From positions 4,672 to 68,671 of the forward strand of contig MU619369.1 in the NCBI GenBank assembly GCA_025201805.1: 64,000 nucleotides of DNA, written 5' to 3'. Of this stretch, positions 47,255 to 57,885 are shown in pieces. The first letter of the stretch is position 1; each line of letters starts with the position of its first letter. This DNA is from Parasitella parasitica (lineage: Eukaryota; Mucoromycota; Mucoromycetes; Mucorales; Mucoraceae). The notes beneath the pieces were generated by a model. The model was not told the DNA's origin. It did not search any database and worked only from the letters and a program-made list of their open reading frames with translations. A program made the translations under genes and the position numbers.

Positions 47255-50032
47255 ATGTTTATACAAAGGACTTCCTTGTTGTTTTGTAAGCATATAAAAA
47301 CAACATCATATGGTTCCATATCGTGCGTCTATAAAAGATGGAACTCAAAAAGCTCTACTGAGGTAAGCATAGGCATTCAAGTTTGAAAGCTGGAGCATAA
47401 CGAATGTATCCTAGAAATTAAAAGGTGCCAATCCCAGCAAAGTGATCGATTTGACAGCATTTCCTGCAGAAAACATAAGAAACTTCAGCATCATTGCTCA
47501 TATAGGTAAAATGAAATACTAGTGTCTAGTTTGACATCATGCTTACTACGTTGAAACCGCAGATCATGGAAAAAGTACTTTGGCTGACAGGTAAAAAAAT
47601 TCTTCAAGGTCGGGTTGTGCAATAATTTTGAAGCTTGATGTATTTTGCGCTAGATTATTAGAGTTGACAAACACAATATCGGCAACAGGTTCGAATAAGC
47701 AAGTGCTGGATAAGCTGAAAGTCGAGCGAGAAAGAGGAATCACTGTAAAAGCTCAGGTAAGAAGGATCCAACCTTTCCTTGACAAAGATCCCACCCTTTC
47801 TTACCTGTTGCAACATGGTAGACAGTATCCATGTTTTATAGTCACAATGGCACAGAATACCTACTGAATCTAATTGACACGCCTGTATGTATGCACATTT
47901 CACTGATTAAGAGTCGTCAACTTATCCGTAGGATAGGGACATGTTGATTTTAGTTACGAAGTGTCAAGATCATTAGCTGCATGTCAAGGGACGCTGCTGT
48001 TGGTGGATGCTGCACAGGGCATCCAAGCACAAACAGTAGCAAACTTTTATTTGGCATTTGGAGAAGGATTAGAGATTATACCCGTCTTGAACAAGATTGA
48101 TTTGCCTGGTGCAGAACCCGAGCGAGTATTGAAGCAGATTGAAAGTGCTTTTGAGCTGAATACAGATGACATTCTGCAGATTTCTGCCAAATCAGGGATC
48201 AACATTGATAAAGTATTGCCGAGCGTTATTGAAAAAGTGCCGCCGCCAGCTGCGTCCATAGACAAGCCATTTCGAGCATTGCTGTTTGATTCGTGGTATG
48301 ATAAGTACGTTGGTGTAGTCTGTATGCTTGGAATGAAGGATGGTATGCTGCGAAAAGGCGACAAGGTTGTTTCTGCGCATTCTGACACTAAATACGAAAT
48401 CACTGAGATCGGCATCATGCACCCTGAGCAAGTACCCACAGGTTATTTGTAAGTGTGCCATCTGATCACCTGGTTTTCACTCACAAAAATATAGACATGC
48501 TGGTCAGGTTGGATATATTGTTTGTGGCATGAAAAGTGCGTCAGAGGCCCATATCGGTGATACCTTTCATCATTTGGGCCAAAAAGTAGAGATTTTACCA
48601 GGCTTTCAGCCTGCCCAATCCATGGTGTTTGCTGGCATCTTCCCTGTAGACACGAATGATTTCAGAAAATTGGATGAAAATATCAAGAAATTGACCTTAA
48701 ACGACGCCAGTGTCACGGTGCACAAAGAGACTAGCCATGCTCTTGGTCAAGGATGGCGATTAGGATTTCTGGGAACATTGCATATGGATGTGTTTAGACA
48801 GCGTCTGGAAAATGTAATTGCTTTCAGATGAGGTCAACATGTATGCTGACTAGACAGCTTTTTGATTTAGGAATACGATGCTAATATCATTGTGACACAA
48901 CCAACTGTGCCTTACAAAGGTACAATCCTGTCCTCAAATGGCAAGGAAATATACGCTCTCCATTAAACCTAGTTTTCGTTTTGTAGTCGTTTACCGAGAC
49001 GGCAGCTCGAAATTAGTAAGGAATCCAGCAGATTTTCCTGATCTCGAGGAGCGTTCATTCAAAGTGTCGAAATTGCAAGAACCTATGGTATTAGCAACCC
49101 TTATTTTCCCTGATGTAAGTTGCTATTGATAGCAACCAATTTTTAGTCTGACATGGGCGCGTAGGAATATATGGGTAAATTGATTGAATTATGCGGCGTA
49201 AGTAACAAGATAATTGGGCAATAGACGATAATTGACATTTACTGTGCAGTCTCGCAGAGGAGAGCAATTAGAATATGTGTATGTGGATGAAACACGTGTC
49301 ATGATGAAGTACAGAATTCCTCTTGCAGAAGTGGTGACAGACTTCTATGATGAACTCAAGAGCAGATCTTCTGGATACGCCTCCTTTGATTACGAAGACG
49401 GCGGATATGAAGATAGCGATTTAGTAAAGGTATCCTAATATCATCAAAAATATGTCAAATGTTGAATATTTACACCTCAAATGCTGGACAGATGAATGTT
49501 CTTTTGAATTCAAAGCCTGTCGATGCACTTTCTGTGATTTTGCATCGAAGCCAAGTTGACATTGTTGGCAGAGACTGGGTCAAGAGACTAAAAGGAGTCA
49601 TTCAGAGACAGCTGTTTGACGTTTCAATCCAAACTGCTTTAGGGACAAAGATCATTGCCAGAGAAACGTAAACGTTTGAATTATTGATGATCCTCACATG
49701 ATGCTAAACGTTTTTCTTTTCTTTTTACAGTGTATCCGCCATGCGTAAAAATGTCACGGCTAAATGCGTAAGCACATAAGATCAAAATGAAATGCTACAC
49801 TCACTTATAAAGCAATATATACAATATATAGTATGGTGGAGATGTCTCGCGAAAAATGAAGCTCCTGCAAAAGCAAAAGGAGGGCAAAAAAAGGATGAAA
49901 ATGATTGGTAATGATACATCGTACAACGGAAAGAGAAGGCTGTCATTTCTAATTTATCATCAACATTTAGGTAATGTAGAATTGCCTCAAAAAGCCTTTT
50001 ATGATTTCATGGATAAAAGTAAAAACTCTTGA
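47255..50032 (+). CDS. GUF1: mitochondrial elongation factor 4 (LepA/Guf1 GTPase)
   Basis: Multi-exon gene; early exons are 47255-47362 (presequence [20 protein letters not shown]) and 47415-47505. GTPase motifs are [14 protein letters not shown] (assembled across two introns), [11 protein letters not shown] (switch I), [19 protein letters not shown] (G3), and [14 protein letters not shown] (G4). The C-terminal LepA-specific domain is visible ([34 protein letters not shown]-like, [20 protein letters not shown]-like). The protein assists mitochondrial translation under stress or at low temperature. The acceptor at 47413-47414 was chosen to keep phase. Stop at 50030-50032. Confidence 0.93.
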
Positions 50033-50189
50033 AAGTTATAAGGTCTTGATGCCATTTTGTAAAAATAAATGACTTTGTAGATTTCTTCTTGCGCAGTTTG
50101 ACCGGATTTGAGCTTTTTGAACAGTTTTCCTTGCAGTCCAGTGGCATATTTTGTCCTTACGGCTTCAAAACTATGGCATCTGTTTCTTC

Positions 50190-50708
50190 CCTTATTTCAT
50201 TTCTGTTGTAACTCGGGCGAAACTATTTTAGGACCATGGAAAGCAACTCCACCAGAGATTTCTAACTTGCTTAGTGGAAATAATGCTCTGTCGAAAGAGT
50301 TCAGAAAAAACATAAGGTTGTACAATAGTTCCTTAAGTTCCACTTCTTTGGGTGTTGATCTTGATCTCAACTTGGCCAACAAAAGAATTAGATCTTACAC
50401 TTTCCGTATTCAAAGAAGTGCTTATCATTTGATTGAATCTGCACTGCCTCAGAATGGATAGGAACCGAAATTTGCTCAGATCTATATTTTATGACGCTGC
50501 AGAGGAAATAAGTGATAAACATGCCGTAGCTTCACATCTTTCTAGCACAACTTTAGATTGCTTGCAACGTTTGATTCACAGGTTGAATCCTCACATACAA
50601 AATTTTAAGAGTATGATTGAAATCGCAGGCAGTCAAGCCAACTTCAAAGAATGGATAAGGCAATTTTGGTTCCCACCAAACTACGAGAGCGACTCAGATG
50701 ATGCCTAA
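50190..50708 (+). pseudogene. Helitron Rep/helicase relic (Helitron_like_N region)
   Basis: Two frames, first to a TAG at 50459-50461 and then a shifted one to 50708, resemble the N-terminal region of Helitron proteins: CCNSGETILGPWKATPP, then FRKNIRLYNSSLSSTSLGVD, RSYTFRIQRSAYHLIESALP, EPKFAQIYI just after the stop, and LDCLQRLIHRLNPHIQNFKS in the new frame. The order and spacing follow the family. Rolling-circle Rep and helicase motifs are missing, so it is a fragment. It sits about 160 bp after GUF1 on the same strand. Confidence 0.8.
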
Positions 50709-51379
50709 ACCTACATGAACTGAAGCACGACGTCTTTATTGCCTCAGTTCATTCCAAGGCCACATGTGCAAACTCATTATGAATCTACGACACATAATAA
50801 TAATAGTAATAACAATCAATTGATATTACTTATTACACCTAATGATATTGAAGATATTCAAGATTAATTATTCTATACGAAGCTTAAAGTTATACAATCT
50901 TTTTTTCTTTATTCAATGAAAAGGTCTCATGAATAATATTACAAACCTGACAAAGTAATTCGATACCATTAACCGCATCCATCATCTTCCTTGTTATCAC
51001 AAGCTTGTGTATATATACTCAAATTCAATTCGGTCAATAAAGCAAAGGTTACATTATATATGCATAGATATAGGCTAAACAGAATTCTTATTCAAAACAA
51101 GCATAATACTGTGTCATAAAAGTAGTAGTTTATTTGTATAAATATTAGCTGTTTGTCATAAATTAGGTAAATTATAGGGGATCAAGACATCAATTTTGAC
51201 ATCGGCGATTAGGAGAGAGTGACTGAGAAGGATTGATGTGAAAAAATCTATAGAAATATGAGCATAATAGTAAATTAAATTATCGTAACTATATAATAAT
51301 GTATAAAGTAATAGTAATAAGTTGTTGAAATGTTGAATAGGTTGAAAATTGGACCGAAATGATCCTATAATTCGTTCAT
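50709..51379. other. intergenic, AT-rich
   Basis: About 670 bp downstream of the Helitron relic and 3' of the gene at 51380; nothing recognised. Confidence 0.5.
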
Positions 51380-52189
51380 TTATGCTAACCCCTTCGGGGT
51401 CAAGCTAAGCTTAAGAGTGCTTCCACGGCGGCCAGTGATCAAATCCTCGAGCTCTTGTATTTTGCGTTGCTTCTCAACATCGTCTGTTTTGCTCTGAACG
51501 TTGTACGCCTTGATTTTGCTTGGCGTGGACCTGCTAGTACAGGGCTCCACAGATGCTACAGAAGGAGACCATGCGCCAACTTTACTGCTGCGAAGTCCTT
51601 TCAAGAGAAATTTACTGCCACTGCTGGCTTCTTTCTCGGCGTCCTTGTAAATGGTAGACGAGCAAGAGTGTCTTCGGCTACTCTTTTTCTTTTCAGAATT
51701 GCCTTTAACCACTCGAGGATCGCTTGCAACGGTGCGACGGGCCTCAGCATGGCGCATAGGGTTGTTGGTTGATCTAGTGTTTTGTTGTTGCTGCTGTGAT
51801 ACTTCCAGAGTATGCACGGGACGTTTAAGGTTTTGCTTTGAGCCATTAGCTATTAGATGACGACGAGGGGAGGGAGAGATTGAATTAACCTTGGCGGGCA
51901 TTTTCTTTGCAAATGGGCTCTTTTGTTGAGGAATCGGCGGAGGTGCAGATAACGGCTGATAAAGCTCATAAGGCATTTCATTTTGATTCTTCTCGTCACA
52001 AAAAGCGTGAAATGCTGTTCTCGTAGGAGAAACCAAAGAAAAAATGCTTGTTGAATGTTGAAGGATTGGCGGGGAAATCTCTAAATGTGCAGCTGATTTG
52101 CGACCCAAAGACGTTTGATTTGTGTCAATTTGTTGTCGAAATATGCTTTTGAACTTGATGGAACGTTTTTGCTCAATGCTTTCAAGCAT
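51380..52189 (-). CDS. basic disordered protein of unknown function
   Basis: Single exon, 269 residues. Strongly basic and Ser/Pro/Gln-rich with no domain I can name; no signal peptide or membrane helix. The only ordered-looking part is the C-terminus, a short helix followed by RKIQELEDLITGRRGST and LKLSLTPKGLA, which reads like a conserved short motif. Sites resembling SP/TP phosphorylation are common (SISPSPRR, EISPPIL). A nuclear or cytoskeletal adaptor is possible, but no function can be assigned. A 35-A tract lies 37 bp upstream of the ATG. Confidence 0.7.
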   Translation of the reverse strand: MLESIEQKRSIKFKSIFRQQIDTNQTSLGRKSAAHLEISPPILQHSTSIFSLVSPTRTAFHAFCDEKNQNEMPYELYQPLSAPPPIPQQKSPFAKKMPAKVNSISPSPRRHLIANGSKQNLKRPVHTLEVSQQQQQNTRSTNNPMRHAEARRTVASDPRVVKGNSEKKKSSRRHSCSSTIYKDAEKEASSGSKFLLKGLRSSKVGAWSPSVASVEPCTSRSTPSKIKAYNVQSKTDDVEKQRKIQELEDLITGRRGSTLKLSLTPKGLA

Positions 52190-52225
52190 TTCGTTGTTTT
52201 TAAAAAAATTTATTAAAGGAGAGGG

Positions 52226-52260
<35 letters not shown>
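52226..52260. repeat. poly(A) tract, 35 bases
   Basis: An uninterrupted run of 35 A on the plus strand, in the leader or promoter of the minus-strand gene ending at 52189. Confidence 0.95.
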
Positions 52261-52265
<5 letters not shown>

Positions 52266-54519
52266 CAAACAAAAAGAATGAAAAAGAATTTTTTGTTTGA
52301 AAGCTGTCGTTTTTAAATACAACAGAATACAGCTGTGTGCCTGCAAGAGTAACGGATGACAACCTTCCGTTTTAGGGAGGGCTGTCTTTTCTACTAAATT
52401 CATGTCACACCAGCTCGGTGTTGTGCCATATTTATATACAAGACATATCTGAATGGTGCGATACAACATGGTATTGTATAACGATTCTGAGTTGCGTTTA
52501 TCAACACTAGCCGTCCGATGTCGCTTCGCTTAATTATAGAGTCGCACTACTGGTTCACAGAAGACAGATTCTAATATCGCTTAAAGATGAGTGTTTTAAT
52601 GATGAAAGAATCTGATTACTATCAACTTTCAGGTTATGAAACAACTGCCTCAAAACAATTTGCTGAGATTAAGCCCTTTTTCATTCCCTATATGCAATAA
52701 CCAGATGTTTTATAGGAAACCCCAATAAATCCGTCAGCTGCTAAAAAAAACTAAATGGCACTGTATACTTCGAGTAATTACTACTTGGGATAACGATATA
52801 ATTTCATTATTATATCAACTTAATAATATGACTATAATGTTCCTGAGTAAACTAGCATTTCATTCATCCGAAGAAAAACGACTTTAATTTCCTAAAGAGG
52901 ATTCATTGTATTCTATAACTCTTTTTGTCTGTCTCCGAATAAATGCCTGATCATTTGACAGCAATTGATTGTTGTCAAATTGAGATGATGGCCATGGGAA
53001 ACAGTAGCTTATTCTCATTCTTCTTTGGCAAAGGCAAATGATATACTTATTATCAATTTTACTTGAGAGTTACTCTTGGTTACAGCATATAGTTTTTGGT
53101 TCATAGTAAATGAAGAGAGGGAAAGAAGAGTAAAAAATTGACTAACAGCATTTTGAAATTGTTATAGGTTTACACGAAAAAGTAGACATGTCGTTGTCAT
53201 ATTTGAGCACAAAAAAGTGCGTGAAAATATGTAGATCTGCAATTCTTACATATTATCTGCCACTTTGGAAGCAACACTCCAACTATACGGTTGTATTGCA
53301 TCTAGAGTGGTTTGACGGCGGTTGAGTATACACAAAAGCCTTCTGTTTCTTATTTCAAACTTCCATTTCTGTGCCGTAATCTGGCGGGAAAATATACATG
53401 ATGTATTATCAAGTGCTTTAAGATTATTATGGAAATGTTGTTTGAATTATTGGGTACACTATTATTTTATATTCGTTGACTATAAACCCAAGGTGACCTC
53501 AGGAACGATCAGAATCGAACAGTTGAGTTTTACCTATTTGCCACATTTATAATTGACAACTGATCTTCAGTTTTCATTTAATATTTCTGCTGATCCTATT
53601 AAAAAGGAAAGATCCAAAACCAAGGCAACATGCTTTTGGAGGTTGCAGTATGCATAATCTCAGAAAACCACATTCTCGTATTTTGATTTGAGAAAGTGGT
53701 TTATTCAAACGTGGTACCAATTGAATAACTATTAACTCCAAACATTTGTTTTCTCTAACCTATGATACTTTCTTATTTCATTATTAATTATCTAAAAAGG
53801 TGAAGGAAAGTAGCTAGAAATGTAAATATGTAAAATATCGTGATTCATCGTAAAAAACTGTTTACACATCACGTCTTTATAGTAATGCAAACAATTCTAC
53901 CTTCCACTGATATATAGTTCTCACTTGTTGGTTGTCAGATTTACAATAATTTTTTTGAAACGAATAGCTCAAAACTGTGTACATCTGAAAGATTTACTCC
54001 AAAATCTTCTTTTGTCAAAAGTAATGCACTTGACCCACAATTCGTATGTGAGAACTTGGTTAAAAGAGGATGCCCCAAATAACATAGAACGGGCGTGATA
54101 TAATATTGCTTCCACATATTGGTAGATGACAAAATCAACTGTGCATGTCCATTGAAAAAGCATAAGATTATAGCTTATCACTTTATATTATATTTTTTCT
54201 GAGGATCAAACAACGGTTGAATGCAGATTATTTACTAATTGCAGTATAATTAAAAGTTGTCTGCAAAAGTCATGTAAATATGTTTATACTAGGTATAGCT
54301 GATTCTTACTATTGAAGCATAAGATACAATACTGTACACATGTCAACAGCAGCATTTATAACACAACCTTGTTGCTCGTAAACTAAATCCTGAATTTTTT
54401 ATTCCTCCATATCGTAAATACTATGTATTACCTAAAACAAATTCGACACCACACTTACACCAAACTGTACAGAGGAGTAGAGGTAATGTAGGCGAGTACT
54501 GCATAAAAGTCTGGTGGCA
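52261..54519. other. long AT-rich intergenic stretch
   Basis: More than 2 kb with only short frames lacking protein features; no RNA gene seen. It precedes the transposon relics. Confidence 0.5.
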
Positions 54520-54818
54520 CAGGGTTTCTCGAAATTATTCGTCCACTTGGTGAAGCAGTTACTGAAAAAAAATTCAAGTACTAGTCTAAGCGCAAACTTA
54601 ATGAAAAAATCGTGCACAAAAAGTAGCGAAGATCGAGCATTGTTTGAACAGGAAATTTATTTAATATAATTGAACACGCTTGAATTTTTTATCATTTTTC
54701 AGCTTGGATTGTCATTGCCTTCATGCTTGAATTTTTTTTCAGTAACTGGTTGATTTTTTAATTTTTTATTGCTTGGAATTTTTTTCTCCAAGTGCACGAA
54801 TGATTTCGAGAAACCCTG
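54520..54818. mobile_element. 299-bp TIR element (MITE-like)
   Basis: Ends at 54520-54550 and 54788-54818 form a 31-base inverted repeat with two mismatches, beginning CAGGGTTTCTCGAAAT. A second inverted pair inside (54556-54578 and 54726-54748, 23 bases, identical) begins CAGTTACTG. The right end is followed by TA, the left is preceded by CA, compatible with a mutated TA duplication. There is no coding capacity. Tc1/mariner-type origin is a guess. Confidence 0.8.
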
Positions 54819-54839
54819 TATATGGACTTTACACTCAAA

Positions 54840-55274
54840 ATCACAGCTTTTTGCTGCTTACTCTGGGTAAAGACTTCATCTTTACGCGCAACACATCTGG
54901 GAGAAGAGAGGGCAGCTTTTGTGGATTCAGTAACCTATTTTGCTGCTTCGGATGTCTCTTGAATGGTATGCGATGGATGATAGTGTCATATTTCCCAGCG
55001 AAATCACCACAACATCACTGCTTTTTGCTGGTTACTCTGGATAGAAACACCACCCTTACACGAAATTGTAACAGTAAAGTTTGCTCTTCTGCTGCTTTCA
55101 AAAGAACTCGAAGGGGAATACCTACAAATCTTCACCGACAACACTACCACCGTTAAAGACGCTATGAGATCAGGCGGTACATCCTCAGTAGCCCTCCAAG
55201 ACCTCGCAATAGAGATCCAAGAGATCATCCTTCTGGACAACTTGCAGGTAAAGTTCCAACGCTTTGCGTTGTAA
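54840..55274 (+). pseudogene. DIRS-like retrotransposon relic, RNase H part
   Basis: The frame from about 55065 to a TAA at 55272-55274 contains SKELEGEYLQIFTDNTTTV followed by KDAMRSGGTSSVALQDLAIE, which matches the RNase H-like segment of DIRS-type elements (D-N-T-T, then GGT and a hydrophobic helix). Upstream, 54842-54890 and 55012-55060 look like a diverged direct repeat. No intact reverse transcriptase is seen. Confidence 0.65.
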
Positions 55275-55374
55275 TCTCACAGAAGACCAGGCATTATTCT
55301 TGGCAAACATTAATGATAAGAACTCATGTCGTTCAATTCTTCCCTCAACTGCTACCTCTTGATTAACCGCCCTG

Positions 55375-55737
55375 ATGAAAGTCTCTGGAGTTGATACGAA
55401 TGTGTTCAAGGCCCACTCCTTAAGGTTTACTGCAAGCACAAAGGCAGTGCAAGGAGTGGTTGCCATCCAGACAATCAGAGAACATGGCAATTGGTCACAA
55501 TCTGCAAATACTTTCGAACAGTATTATGATAGACCATCCGAACAACACGCACGTGGATCATTAATTACAAAACAATTCTCTAATGATGCAGAGAACAGAG
55601 CCACATCGGAAGTCGGAGTGGAGGCAACCTCAATTGTGTTAGGAACGACACACAATGGTGCTGTTGTCGAAACGAAGACAGAGGATGTGGTGGGGTCCTG
55701 TTGCAAGAAATTATGGAAATTGCTATCTTTTAAATAA
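55375..55737 (+). pseudogene. tyrosine recombinase fragment of a DIRS-like element
   Basis: A 120-codon open frame carries GVDTNVFKAHSLRFTASTKA, EHGNWSQSANTFEQYYDRP and SEVGVEATSIVLGTTHNG. HSLR, the EHGNW box and the YY pair correspond to the HxxR, H/W and nucleophilic Tyr regions of tyrosine recombinases. It follows the RNase H relic on the same strand, the order found in DIRS elements. The N-terminal part of the recombinase is missing or broken. Confidence 0.7.
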
Positions 55738-55861
55738 GTTTATCAGCTAATTTCTCTCCCTCATACCACCAATCCATCAAAAGAGTTGCGTGCTTGGTTT
55801 TAGTCATAAACAGGAGATAGTATTACAAGTTTTGTTAATTAATATATGGAAAATAAAACGT

Positions 55862-55918
55862 GGCTTGAAGGCCTGTAACTACATCCTCTGTCTTTGTTTT
55901 GGCAATAGTACCATTTTG
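55862..55918 (-). pseudogene. inverted fragment of the recombinase tail
   Basis: On the minus strand this reads QNGTIAKTKTEDVVTGLQA, matching HNGAVVETKTEDVVG at the end of the recombinase frame (34 of 42 bases over the aligned core). It is a second, inverted copy about 130 bp downstream. Confidence 0.6.
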
Positions 55919-56093
55919 TTAGATGCTTGGAAGACTAGAACGATGAGATCTGCGCATTTTTGCGCAATATTTTACATTTGGCTGGTGTTGTGTCACAATA
56001 AGCTTTTCTGGAGGAACCGAATTTCCAGTTTGTCATGTAAAAAGGTAACCTGGGAAAACCAGGCTCTCTTTATATTCTTTATCAGTAGAAAAT

Positions 56094-57497
56094 ATGTCGA
56101 CACCTGCTACCAAGGTTAATTTTAGAGAAAACAAAAACGAAGGAATAGTAGAACAGATACAAGATGTGGATTTCGCATTGAAGATGAGGAATGCAGTTGA
56201 TGTGCAGTTAATTGATACTAACCTCTACATGAGCAAAGAGTTGTGGCTGCCTTGGGGGGCAAGAGGAGCGTTTGGTGGGCAAGTAAGTTAATGTGTAAAA
56301 CGAACCATAACAACGGCATTTGATATATTTATAATATTCTAGGTTGTGGCTCAAGCATTGAGAGCTGCTTGGGATACCGTAGACGAAGACTTCTTTGTTC
56401 ATGTAAACCATACAATTTACTCTGGTCACTCAACACTAACATTTGGCTATGACCATAGTCCCTCCATGCTTATTTTATATTGGCTTGCAGTGTTGAGATA
56501 CCAGTGATTTACAGCATTCAGCGAATAAGAGAAGGAAAATCATATGCCACTCGTACTGTAACGGCAACGCAAAAGGGAAAAGCCATCTTTATCTGCAGTT
56601 GTAGTTTTGTTAAGGCTGATGATTCAGTTACATTAAGTCATCAAGTGAGTTGTGGATTTGGAAACAAATATGCGAGCTGACGATATACTAGACGCTTATG
56701 CCTCAAACGGTAGATCCGGAGACATTGACTTCGTAAGATTTTGTATATAGTCGCTTTTTTCACTTGAAAAGTGCCTAACATAACGATTTAGTGACATTGA
56801 AGTATTGAAAAACACTTTGGCTATCACTGAGAGTATTTCTGAGAATGTGAAAAAGACGACCCAAAAGAGATTAGAGGAGGTGTGTGTACCATCAAGTCTG
56901 ATAGCCCAATTTCATAATGACATCTTTAAACAGGACCTAGCCATTGACTCCCGTGCAGTTAAAACGCTATCACCGCAACAAGTGATTACAGGTAGAGTGG
57001 AACCCAGCCCTCACAGTGTAAGTTTCTTTTTCCAATATGCAACAAGCGTGTGGTTTACTAATGGCTGCACTTGTGAACAGCAACGTTGGTTTAAAACCAG
57101 AGGATCGCTGAACGATGATATGAAGCTTCATGCTTGCATCATTGCATATGCATCTGATAGTGGGTTTATTACCACTGCTGCCGCTGCTCATGGCCATCTT
57201 ATTAATTCAAGAGGCCTTGGTATGCTTGCCTCACTAGATCATAGTATATGGTTCCATTATCCAGCAGCCAGAGCAGATACATGGCTGTTGTATGACGTTC
57301 AAAGTCCTCAAGCTGACAACGGAAGAGCCATAGTTTTCGGCAAGATCTACAGCCAAAACGGTACTTTGGTAGCGACAACTGCACAAGAAGGTATTTTACG
57401 TATTTCTCAGCGTGAGCAAGAAAAAAGAAAGAAGGCTGCTGCTGCTGCTGATGCTGCTGCTGCTGCTGCTACAAACTTAACAAAGAGCAAACTCTAG
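56094..57497 (+). CDS. peroxisomal acyl-CoA thioesterase (TesB/ACOT8/Tes1 type)
   Basis: About six exons, the first 56094-56282 and the third from 56459. The double hot-dog thioesterase is recognisable: GARGAFGGQVVAQALRAAW, SLHAYFILACSVEIPVIYSI, REGKSYATRTVTATQKG, and in the second half LDHSIWFHYPAARADTWLLY and SQNGTLVATTAQEG. The C-terminus is SKL, a canonical PTS1 signal, after an alanine-rich stretch. The enzyme releases fatty acids from acyl-CoA in peroxisomal beta-oxidation. The third-exon acceptor (56457-56458) was chosen because it restores the SLHxYF motif. Confidence 0.92.
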
Positions 57498-57885
57498 ATT
57501 GAATGAATTGTCACTACATTTTGTTAGAATAAAGCGATTTATTTTTTACTGTCATACCTCGCAGATTTTATCGCAGCCATTGCCAAACCTCCAGCATGAC
57601 AGACTACAAACCAAATTGGCTGTGTGTCTGTCCCTATCACAGTTTTCAGTCATTTCGTTGAAATCCAACTAATTTAATCACAAACGGTACGTATGTTCAA
57701 GAGGAAAGATAAAGGGAAAGTTATGTATCGTATAAGTCAGTGTTCCTTGAGTCTGTGTGCACTCAAGCAGCAATCAGCTCGAAACCTGCCAATTTACCCC
57801 TGGATTTCTTGCTTTATTCAAAAATACAAGCAAAGGGCATCATCTGTTCTTTTAAAAAAATGAATATGAGGCCTCAAAAATTCAA
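57498..57885. other. intergenic between convergent genes
   Basis: Roughly 390 bp of 3' flanking DNA; nothing recognised. Confidence 0.5.

Noticed and set aside
55185-55490. Minus-strand frame of 101 codons in the DIRS-like relic
   Set aside because: The plus strand carries recognisable RNase H and recombinase motifs; the antisense frame is a shadow.
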